From Priapulus caudatus (Eukaryota; Priapulida; Priapulimorpha; Priapulimorphida; Priapulidae), in contig NW_014577967.1 of the NCBI RefSeq assembly GCF_000485595.1, positions 1-24,423 of the forward strand: a DNA stretch of 24,423 nt, given 5' to 3'. The notes under the pieces are model-generated. The model was not told where the DNA came from, ran no database searches, and worked only from the letters and a program-made list of their open reading frames with translations. Numbering within the stretch: the stretch's first letter is position 1; each line of letters opens with the position of its first letter. Shown in pieces: positions 6,401 to 12,600 of the stretch. A program made the position numbers and the translations under genes.

Positions 6401-9130
6401 ATTTAACTAACCTGCCAATGTGAGGATCTCTTCTGTAACTACGCTACATCTCTCTATCTATTCTATTGTTGTTACCTCGCCGATTGAGTCCGGATCTCTC
6501 TTCGTCTTCTTCTGATGCTTGTGACGATGATGATGCTTGTGTTTGTGGTGGCGACGGTGATGCTTCTCCTTGTGTTCCCGCTCCTTGTGTCTCCTTTTAT
6601 GGAAGCCTTCCACGTTAGTGGAATCTTCCCCCGTGCATAGCATCTTATCTTGATCGTCGTCTGCAAGATGATAAATTAAAACGCATTTGGCTAATTAATG
6701 CCTTTAAGCGGTATGACGAACAGATGGAAATACAATTAATTTTAGTCCCAATGTGGTAAAACGATACTGCAAGAGAACTGATTAAAAATATATGAGAATA
6801 TTACAGGACTGATAATAACTAATAAAGCAAGACAAATCATTGTCATGGTAATTTGCATTCAGTCTCATCATGCAACGTTTTTGACATTAGAATTATTTAA
6901 AAATAATGTTTAAAATGCATAAGAATCCAGTTTTGTTCCCATAGGATTACCAATGTTTGACAACACAGCTATATGTGGCCATCTCGAGCCTCACAGGGCA
7001 TTACTGCCTGTAGCCTAGCAAGCACTGTAACCAAATCCAACTCTCCTGCTATGTATACTGTTTACACATACGTTTCTGCTAGAAAATCTTGTGTCACTGA
7101 AATAACATGGCCAACTGATTGTTTACTTTGGAAACCAGCGTGCTTTTGACTTTTCTCTCATCTATTTCGCAGCGTCACCACAGCAGTTGTCGCGTAAACA
7201 GTTAAACGATTAACGATGCTTAAAAGGCGATTCGTCGTTAAAACATCAATGAACGTTAAATTTTGTAGGTACACAGTATACTATACTGTGTACCTACTAA
7301 TTTTAACATTCATTGGTTCAGATGGCTATAATAGACATATGCAATAGTTCGATTTTTGGGCTACTCCTTAATATCAGTCCGATAGCCAGTTTCTTTGGGG
7401 TTACTAGTGGAAGTGAATGTAGCTACATGGTGCTACGCTGGTATCACATGCATTTTTAAACGGGAATAAATTCAGCCAGCTTTCCAACGAGCCGAGTTGT
7501 GACAGAATATTTTACAGGTACACTGCCAGTTAGGCTTTAAAGTGATTACGTAACGAATTTCTAGCACCATCAAGTAGTATATTTGTGTGTTATTTGTACA
7601 AAATAAAATGTATGAAAATACAATTAGTGTTTCTGTTTACTTTTCATGCTTATATACCTTCTTTATATGCCCAAATTTGCCGGTGAAAAACAGAGAGACG
7701 CCAGTATCTGAACAGTACTGGGGGAATAGTATTAGACAACAGAAATTACCAAATCGTCTAGATTTTTGCAAATTTATCCAACGTAAAAACATTTTTATCA
7801 GGTGAGAGTTTGAGGATATATTTAGTAACGTTAGTTCTTACTTTTAATGTAAAAAATGGCAAATTTTTTTTTACAAATTTTACCATGGAAAATTCGTGAC
7901 GTAGTCAATTTAACAGAGGTTAAGGTAAACGTACGAGTGATGACATGGAGTCGTAGGTGCGAGGGTCGAAACTTAGACTTGAGTGACCACTTTAGGTTTT
8001 CTGGTCTCAGGATTAGGGTTAGAGTTAGGGTTAGGGTTAGGGTTAGGGTTAGGGTTAGGGTTAGGGTCAGGATTAGGGTTAGGATTGGGATTAGGATTAG
8101 GGGGCACCGTACACCCTAGAAGATCCATGGTCGTTGCAATGTACAAACGCCGCGGTACGGCGACGACATGGGTGTTGTAGGGTTAGGGTTAGGGTTAGGG
8201 TTAGGGTTAGGGTTAGGGTTAGGGTTAGGGGGCACCGTACACCCTAGAAGATCCATGGTCGTTGCAACGTACAAACACCGCGGTACGGCGACGACATGGG
8301 TGTTGTAGGGTACACTCCGCCCGGATTAGGACACGGGTGGCGACGACGCTGACGCATGTAGAGGTCTGATAACGTAGGCTCGACCCTCAGGTACCTTCCG
8401 CTTCCTCGCTCGACGCTGAGAGCTCGTCGAAACTCGGCTTTGGTAGTTTAATCTTCAGGGGCATGACCTTCAGCGGCGGCGGCGGCGGCGGCACGTCCTC
8501 CATCGTCATCTCCAGGGGGAAGTCGCCGGCGACGCTCAGTGGGACTTTCTTGTTTCCGACGTCGAGGTAACCGGCGTTAGACAGGCGCCGGTAGTCGTGG
8601 CAAACCCGTTTACGCCTCGCGCGCTCCACCGAGCCGCGGTCTACGCCGTCCGCCGCCACCGCGCGGGGGATTGCGTCCGACTCGCTGCCGTTGACGCGGG
8701 AGCGCTGCGGCGGCGACGCGTCCCGGTCGGCGCCGGCGCCGAAATCGGAGTCGCTCTCTGATCTGCGAGCGTTGTCCGGGCGGTCGGCGCGAGCCGCTCT
8801 CATCTTCCTCACGTTCACCGTGCAGCCGGCAACGGAGGTCTTAACGTCGTTCGTCTGCTGCGAGTTTTCGTTCACGGTGTGCGCCGTGGTAGGCGTGCTC
8901 GTGTGCACGTGACGTTTCACATGTTTCGCTCCGTCGCCGTTTTCTGGCGGGTTTGTCGTGCGCTTACCGCGTTTTCGCTGTCGCTCTCTGTCTTTATTCG
9001 TGTGCGAACTTCGCGTTCTGTGTTTTATAACGTTCGCCGCGCTTGTACGTGTCGATGTTTCGTGCTCTTTGGCGCTGTTTTCCGTGATTTTGCGTGTAAG
9101 GTTTTCAAATACACTAACATCGTCAGCCAT
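1..9130 (-). CDS. Unrecognised large disordered repeat protein, 4 exons, 3' end outside window
   Basis: Exons 9130-8395, 6660-6476, 4612-4442 and 4088 to beyond base 1. All three junctions keep frame (phase 1, 0, 0) and have consensus sites, which is strong evidence for a real gene. The start at 9130 (MADDVSVFENL) has a strong Kozak context; an in-frame extension up to 9229 is possible but lies in the promoter. The protein is basic and Ser/Lys/Arg-rich, has a PPPPPP patch, a His/Lys-rich exon, a long low-complexity stretch, then 11-, 9-, 7- and 9-residue tandem repeats. I see no catalytic domain, signal peptide or membrane segment. Basic and His-rich composition would suit a nuclear scaffold or chromatin protein, but that is only inference. 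The frame is broken several times between about 475 and 1960 (see separate entries). Confidence 0.75.
130..940. repeat. 21-bp tandem repeat array
   Basis: Unit GGTTCTGGCAATGCCTTCAC plus one base, regular from about 160 to 460 and irregular after that. Period 21 equals seven codons (LPEPVKA on the minus strand). Confidence 0.85.
475..960 (-). repeat. LPEPV-type coding repeats with several frame breaks
   Basis: The 21-bp unit continues here with spacing errors: for example two bases missing at about 461-463, an extra C near 490, one base missing near 830, and an extra C near 926. One open piece (529-789, minus) codes LPETVEVLPVPAKVLPEPVN-like units. Read across all frames the amino-acid pattern is kept, so the breaks are recent or are errors. 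Confidence 0.6.
1042..1377 (-). CDS. Minus-strand gene, exon 4 middle part: LPEPVQEDV-type repeats
   Basis: Open on the minus strand for 111 codons. It begins just after the 11-residue array and codes degenerate 9-residue units (SEPVQEEVL, QGPVQGEIL, AAPMQAEVL), then a less repetitive acidic/proline segment. Near 1130 one 27-bp unit is 28 bp long; shifting by one base there lets the 9-residue pattern continue (DVMPEPVQE, DVLPEPINA, DIMPEKVQD) down to about 960. Confidence 0.6.
   Translation of the reverse strand: MTVTARRRGSKQADLLSEPVQEEVLQGPVQGEILAAPMQAEVLTEQAEQADALPAPPPDDGLLESIPEGMLSVKEKKCLPDLVKGRCDARTSARRCIARANKRKCIARTSA
1380..2170. repeat. 33-bp pyrimidine-rich tandem array (minisatellite)
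   Basis: Unit starts CGACCCCTACCTTCTCACCT and is 33 bp. Units from about 1980 to 2165 are near-identical; units from 1390 to 1975 carry scattered one-base gains and losses. The purine strand is the coding strand (VGVEKEGEGEK). Long homopurine-homopyrimidine DNA like this can form triplexes. Confidence 0.9.
1896..4088 (-). CDS. Minus-strand gene, coding exon 4, uninterrupted part
   Basis: Acceptor TTAATTTAG|GAACAA opens a frame of about 730 codons that runs to an in-frame stop at 1896-1898. It codes a disordered Ser/Arg/Asp/Ala/Glu-rich protein with loose repeats of the form LPRRxxSD near its start, a basic SERRRRRSGRREGG patch in the middle, and at its end six copies of an 11-residue unit close to VGVEKEGEGEK. 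The same unit continues past the stop in other frames, so the stop probably reflects an indel. The exon is very CpG-rich. Confidence 0.75.
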   Translation of the reverse strand, partial: EQLEAVAMTTAVQVSPPSICARQQQDPIVKVSPPPAVQPREDSRNCQKKSQSRQRFPKLSQGVHAAAVHDVAMATTVALEMLTTRHSTLPGLQRDDSESTLSPRQRGSDGSVSLSLPRRQGSDDAKAPSLPRRLNSDGCRVDVHLSKLARKEVKADPHAGESVDDASTDARGRVGSGRHGDRSRARRTTTDADEAVTDATSQDNARRATGQTPLAADDVSTATPRGLSGRRRDDHALRVASSVLQRVCEETSVVGATERSAEEEAAGRSLVPAFESVAKATGVALPGDAASADESHPDDRTSAAGRRGEDSGAGVVVATEDSASARSVDVGVSVAVRETARLAAGTIERRCVGGRRPADDAKAIAETRDRERETATTTAATPDAGEVTIAAETDGGAWEEGPPRDVAPHPAPTATSAREMPGGHGRADTASQTGESCSRKIPGAEEEAGEGGTGVAGEEPRSERRRRRSGRREGGRKRQRDSQGAPLAKQRRPDAAMQSLGESPAAESSAENNGTSLSVEDSLPRKTRASVAVGDTALPEAVPTMSDAGGSVIGGVTSLPSSPSPREPASDPAGEGESEPSVNRTDAGVAESPHGSHSAEDADEMRSDVKEGDPSSNDGNKTRVDPPRDGAVESRPLAGGEVVGVEKEGEGEKVGVEKEGEGEKVGVEKEGGGEKVGVEKEGEGEKVGVEKEGEGEKVGVEKEGNGESVGSRERRSVRTVGVEKVGEVRR
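4089..4441 (-). other. Intron 3 of the minus-strand gene, with AAAT-type simple repeat
   Basis: AT-rich intron with a loose tetranucleotide repeat of TAAA/AAAT units at about 4285-4410. No other feature seen. Confidence 0.7.
4442..4612 (-). CDS. Minus-strand gene, coding exon 3
   Basis: Acceptor TAGCCTCAG|CCGGGG, donor CTGCAG|GTCAGC; exactly 57 codons in phase 0/0, matching both neighbours. It encodes a Ser-rich run from AGC repeats, a Gly-rich patch, and NNGAWLTVPERDDMRLTRRR then SQELLQ. The segment GAWLTVPERDDMRL is the only part that looks folded or like a short linear motif. Confidence 0.8.
4735..5015 (-). mobile_element. tRNA-derived SINE, partial or divergent copy (minus strand)
   Basis: On the minus strand, 5008-4860 matches the SINE at 5797-6410 through the tRNA-like head (TCGCCTCGCATGTGGAAGGT, B-box GGGGTTCAACTC), the GGGTCATACCAAAGACTTGA linker and the segment up to GTGTGGCAAG. 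Beyond that the two copies differ, so this one has another 3' part or belongs to a sister subfamily. It lacks the MITE insertion and so displays the empty site. The outer limits are estimates. Confidence 0.7.
5030..5185. repeat. Degenerate GGGGCTACTTTTTCAA repeat
   Basis: About six loose copies of a 25-30 bp unit made of a G run, GGGGCT or GGGGCTAC, and a T-rich part. Related units recur at 5560-5600. Probably part of one old transposon; family not recognised. Confidence 0.55.
5495..5552. repeat. Inverted repeat within the G/T-rich repeat region
   Basis: GTGCGATTACGGGGCGA (5495-5511) faces TCGCCCCCGTAATCAC (5537-5552) across about 25 bases. It is followed by two more GGGGGC-TTTT units, suggesting the end of an inactive element. 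Confidence 0.55.
5785..5796 (+). repeat. SINE target-site duplication, left copy
   Basis: CCTGCCAATGTG, identical to 6411-6422. Confidence 0.85.
5797..6410 (+). mobile_element. tRNA-derived SINE, full length, split by a MITE
   Basis: It has a tRNA-like head with an A-box region (GGCTCAATGGTTGAG) and B-box (GGGTTCAACTCC), a body, and a tail ending GGAAGGATTTAACTAA. It is flanked by exact 12-bp duplications CCTGCCAATGTG at 5785-5796 and 6411-6422. Without the 310-bp insert and one 3-bp duplication the SINE is about 301 bp. It lies in intron 2 of the minus-strand gene, in the opposite orientation to that gene. Confidence 0.85.
5929..6238. mobile_element. PIF/Harbinger-like MITE, 310 bp, nested in the SINE
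   Basis: Terminal inverted repeats of 28 bp (5929-5956 and 6211-6238) match at 27 positions and begin GGCCAAAC. The element is flanked by TTA on both sides (5926-5928 and 6239-6241), the 3-bp duplication typical of PIF/Harbinger. The inverted SINE copy near 4890 reads straight through this point with a single TTA. There is no open frame, so it is non-autonomous. Confidence 0.85.
6411..6422 (+). repeat. SINE target-site duplication, right copy
   Basis: CCTGCCAATGTG, identical to 5785-5796. Confidence 0.85.
6476..6660 (-). CDS. Minus-strand gene, coding exon 2 (His/Lys-rich)
   Basis: Acceptor CATCTTGCAG|ACGACG, donor GGCGAG|GTAACA; two bases plus 61 codons. The leading AC completes the Asp codon begun by the final G of exon 1. 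It encodes DDQDKMLCTGEDSTN, then a run dominated by His, Lys and Arg (HHRRHHKHKHHHRHKHQKK), ending DPDSIGE. Such His/Lys tracts occur in nuclear-speckle and metal-binding proteins; the role here is unknown. Confidence 0.85.
7248..7314. repeat. Near-perfect 67-bp palindrome
   Basis: Arms 7248-7280 and 7282-7314 pair at 30 of 33 positions around one central base; the inner 16 bp of each arm (GTAGGTACACAGTATA) are perfect. It could extrude as a cruciform. Confidence 0.9.
7536..7914 (-). mobile_element. MITE copy A (inverted relative to copy at 16690)
   Basis: Ends are inverted repeats: TTTAAAGTGATTACGTAACG at the left and, on the opposite strand, TTAAATTGACTACGTCACGA at the right. Its minus strand aligns along most of its length with 16690-17054, including TTTTTTACATTAAAAG and CTAGACGATTTG. 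Superfamily unclear. Confidence 0.65.
8005..8100 (+). repeat. Interstitial telomere-type array 1, (TTAGGG)n, degenerate
   Basis: About fourteen TTAGGG-like units, the central ones perfect, the outer ones variants such as TTAGAG, TCAGGA and TTGGGA. Confidence 0.95.
8101..8310. repeat. 82-bp direct duplication bracketing telomeric array 2
   Basis: 8101-8182 and 8229-8310 differ at two positions (T/C and G/A). The unit starts GGGGCACCGTACACCCTAGA and ends GGGTGTTGTAGGG; its last bases merge into TTAGGG. Confidence 0.95.
8179..8230 (+). repeat. Interstitial telomere-type array 2, (TTAGGG)n, perfect
   Basis: About eight perfect TTAGGG units, sitting between the two copies of an 82-bp duplicated segment. 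Confidence 0.95.
8395..9130 (-). CDS. Minus-strand gene, coding exon 1
   Basis: ATG at 9130 to donor GGAAG|GTACCTG at 8395: 245 codons plus one base. Residues 1-130 are Lys/Arg/Thr/Asn-rich; about 130-200 are Arg/Asp/Ser-rich. The least repetitive part is the end (about 198-245): CHDYRRLSNAGYLDVGNKK, a VPLSV segment, six prolines, and PLKIKLPKPSFDELSASS. This is the best block for homology searches. Its base composition is CpG-rich like the promoter. Confidence 0.85.
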
Positions 9131-9371
9131 TTTGAAACACAACCTAAAATGCCAGTACGATTGGACGGATAAGAGAGCCGCCGTCATTTGTAGAAAAATC
9201 ATACATCCCGAGCGAGCATCCGGTTGCAACGACCAATCACAATCGTTGTACTATCCTGCACATCGCAGCACCATTGCGCATGTTCAAACAGCACAAGGAA
9301 GGACCATCATTTTGAAAATTTCTGTGAGATTTTTCCGTAATTTTGCCTGCTAAGTAGTGAATTGTAGAGAG
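9131..9371. promoter_or_regulatory. Bidirectional promoter between SET and the minus-strand gene
   Basis: Only 241 bases separate the two divergent start codons, so the promoter and both 5' UTRs must lie here or overlap the first exons. A CCAAT box (CCAATCA) is at about 9233-9239 and an NRF1-like half site (TTGCGCATG) at about 9273. Both starts sit in YY1-like contexts: AAAATGGCTG on the minus strand at 9130 and GAGATGGCGAC on the plus strand at 9372. No TATA box is evident. Motif calls are by eye. Confidence 0.7.
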
Positions 9372-9641
9372 ATGGCGACAGATTCGGCGACGCCAAAGAA
9401 GCAGCGGAAGGTGGATGGGTCGGAGAGCGCCGGAGAAGGCGACGAAAGCCGCGACTACGACACTGAAACGCAGAAAGCCCTGGAAGAGATCGACGCTTGC
9501 CAAAATGAGATAGACGCGCTCAACGAAAAAGCGAGCGAAGAGATCCTCAAAGTCGAGCAGAAATACAACAAGCTGAGAAAGCCTTTCTTCGAGAAGAGGA
9601 ACGAGTTGATCAGAAAGATTCCTAACTTCTGGGTGACGGCC
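9372..9641 (+). CDS. SET: SET coding exon 1 (start codon, NLS, dimerisation helix)
   Basis: Ninety codons from ATG to GCC, ending in phase 0 at donor GCC|GTATCC. It encodes the N terminus with PKKQRKV at about residues 8-14, then the backbone helix and IPNFWVTA, where vertebrate SET continues with FVNHPQ, exactly what exon 2 supplies. Confidence 0.95.
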
Positions 9642-12600
9642 GTATCCTTTCTTTACTTCGTCGTTTTAGCGCTGTTCGCGCGCCACCGGTTTGTGTGTCG
9701 CACACAGCACGGCGTGCTGGGCTGTAGTGTAGTAGTAGTAAAGAGCACAAAACACGCGTTCGCTCACTCCAGCCGTCGCTAGCAGGCTGCTTGCCGACTG
9801 GTAAACACAGTTAGCTCACCCATGCTGCAGCATTGATTGACCTGCATGTACGGCGATACCGTGAAGAAAGGCATTGAATAAACTATCGCGTTAGTAAACC
9901 TGCACCGTTTGCACAAAGCGTGCCAACAGGTGCCGTGGCACGGGGTGCATTTAATTGGGATCATTACAAATTAAATAATAATTTAGCTGTGACCGTAGTA
10001 CAGAAAACTTTTGCTATTTTAGGTCTATGTAATGTTATAATGGTTCACATGCTATTGTAGCAGTGAATATTGCTTTCTAGAGTATTTTGGGGTAGCACGG
10101 GTTGCATTTGGGATCATTACAAATTAAATAATAATTTAGCTGTGACCGTAGTACAGAACACTTTTGCTATTTTAGTTCTATGTAATGTTATAATGTTTCA
10201 CATGCTATTGTAGCAGTGAATATTGCTTTCTAGAGTATTTTGGGGTGGCACGGGGTGCATTTGGGATCATTACAAATTAAATAATAATTTAGCTGTGACC
10301 GTAGTACAGAAAACTTTTGCTATTTTAGGTCTATGTAATGTTATAATGTTTCACATGCTATTGTAGCAGTGAATATTGCTTTCTAGAGTATTTTCTCGTG
10401 AATATTATTCCTATCAACTATGAAACTAATTCAGTAATTGCAAAAAAGTGAGAAAGTTGCATAATTTACTACTAATAATTTTAATAGTAAAAAGGACTCT
10501 ATTAAACAAGAAAATTGTTATCTTCTATGTAATCTGTCAATTCACCTTTCAGGTCTGTTTGAAATTTGGCCATATTTTACATATTCCACATAAGCCAACA
10601 AGATTTTTTCTAGTTATTAAATGTATGCCACATAATGGCAATTGTGGAAATACTGCTATCTCTGTCTAGAAGGTTAATTATTAGGGTATTTTTAATTAAT
10701 AAATCTATTGTTAGATTGCATTCTACATGTAGAACTTTAACATGTACTTCTCTCTATTTATGGCTACACATGTATTTTATTATGTATTCATGTAGGTTAT
10801 AGCTGATACATTAATGTGTAGCTCATTGAGTAGCTCAAAAATCAAAATGGACATTGATGCTTATTAGATTTAGCTCTAATTAGGTATCATCCTATTTACT
10901 GCCCGATAATTGTATAATGAAGTTTCAAGGGATTTTTGCCAGTGTTTGTGCATGCTAGTGAAATTTGAACACGAATTAGTTGCACAAATTTTGATTTCTA
11001 ATTACAGACATCCTTTGTGTGGCTAAAACAACTTTTTATTGCTCTAAAATGACAAGTGTGTAAAGCGTTCGCGAGTTTTTTCCGTGACTTTTCCGCGCCA
11101 GTTTGTGAACCATCCGCAAATATCCGCAATCTTGGACGAGGAAGAAGAAGAGTGTCTTCACTATCTGACTAAGGTAAGTGTGTGCGCACGAGCGTGCGTG
11201 CACAAACTAGCGCTCGCCACGTACCACACACGAGTGAAATAACAACTGATATTTCCCAAAAATTACAAGTAATGATTTCATTAAGTTTCAAAGTAGAATC
11301 TAGATCTAGTTAGAGAAGATATAAAATTTTCTCTGTGTGCGTGTGTGCATGCGTGCGCGTGTGACGCATATTGTAATGCACACAGATGAAATATTTAAAC
11401 ATGTTAGTAATTAGGTGCTACCATGAAAAGTGAGTTCTTTAAGACAAACTAGCGCTCGCCTTGGCACGAGCGTGCGTGCACAAACTAGCTCTCGCCACGT
11501 GCCACACACGAGGGAAATAACAACTGATATTTTCCAAAAATTACAAGTAATGATTTCATTAAGCTTGAAAGTAGAATCTACATCTAGTTAGAGAAGACAG
11601 CGCGTGTGTGCATGCGTGCGCGTGTGACGCATATTGTAATGCACACAGATGAAATTTTTAAACATGTTAGTAAGTAGGTGCAAAAGTGAGTTCTTTAAGA
11701 CATCGACTTTGGGTAGTGATAAATTGTATTAAAATAATTTATGACTTTCAGTAAGGTTTAATGCACCCATGTATGTCTTTTGAAAAACGTGCCTGTTGCA
11801 TCGGGAATTAAACGTGACGCTAGTATCTCATAAAGGAATGTACACTTTATGTGAGTGCACATCTCCAAGTGTAATTTCCTGTTCTACTTGATAATTTTTC
11901 ATAAATATGTGTGGATGTGAAGATAAAGCTTTATCTATGTGTAGCAGGCCTACAGTGTGTAACACTTTTTCCACGAAAATTCAAATGTATAAAATCATTT
12001 ACAGTATGAATCCATGTAGAGACGATCTAAATTTCCAAAGTCATTACTTTTAAATACGTTCATATTGTTCAATGGGAAGAAATCAGCGCTTAATCTACTC
12101 TTTCACACACGTCCGGCACATTGAAGTGATATGGTGTTTCATAGTACATGTCCAACATCCTTTATTCAGAATCCTGGGGCCAGATGTTTCTGAATTTAGG
12201 ATTTTTAAGATTTTAGAATCGCAGTACAATACATGTACTGTATTTTATGGTAATACACTAACAGGGGCCTTTTGTAGCATCTTGTAAGCGAGGGCATTAA
12301 TATTTCTACAGGAAACCTTGTGAATATTAGCACTGAGTGGACTATATAGCATAAGGACTATAAAGAAATAATTTTACGGTTTATTTGTTATCATAATTTT
12401 TTGCCTCATCCAACTCCGGTCGTGTTTTTTCGCCACTCGGGTTATGTCAAGAGAGTCACACGAGTGAAGCCTCATAAAAAAATCTCGAGTTTACAGAGCT
12501 TTTTTCAAATTGCGCATAAGGAATTGTGGATCTATAGTAATTAGTTCTGCAGCCTCTGTCTTCCTCGCTGTTGTTGAAGTCAAGTGCTTTGAACAGTAAG

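Larger units (their letters stand above)
6661..8394 (-). other. Intron 1 of the minus-strand gene
   Basis: Flanked by donor GGAAG|GTACCT at 8394 and acceptor TTGCAG ending at 6661. It contains the palindrome at 7248, a MITE at 7536 and the telomeric arrays at 8000-8310. From 6670 to 7240 I see only unique-looking AT-rich DNA. Confidence 0.75.

Noticed and set aside
7856-8180. Plus-strand frames coding RVRVRVRV and LGLGLGLG
   Set aside because: They are translations of the TTAGGG array.
9131-9229. N-terminal extension of the minus-strand protein upstream of 9130
   Set aside because: In frame, but it would start within the shared promoter, in weak context; the ATG at 9130 has a strong Kozak match. 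Not excluded.
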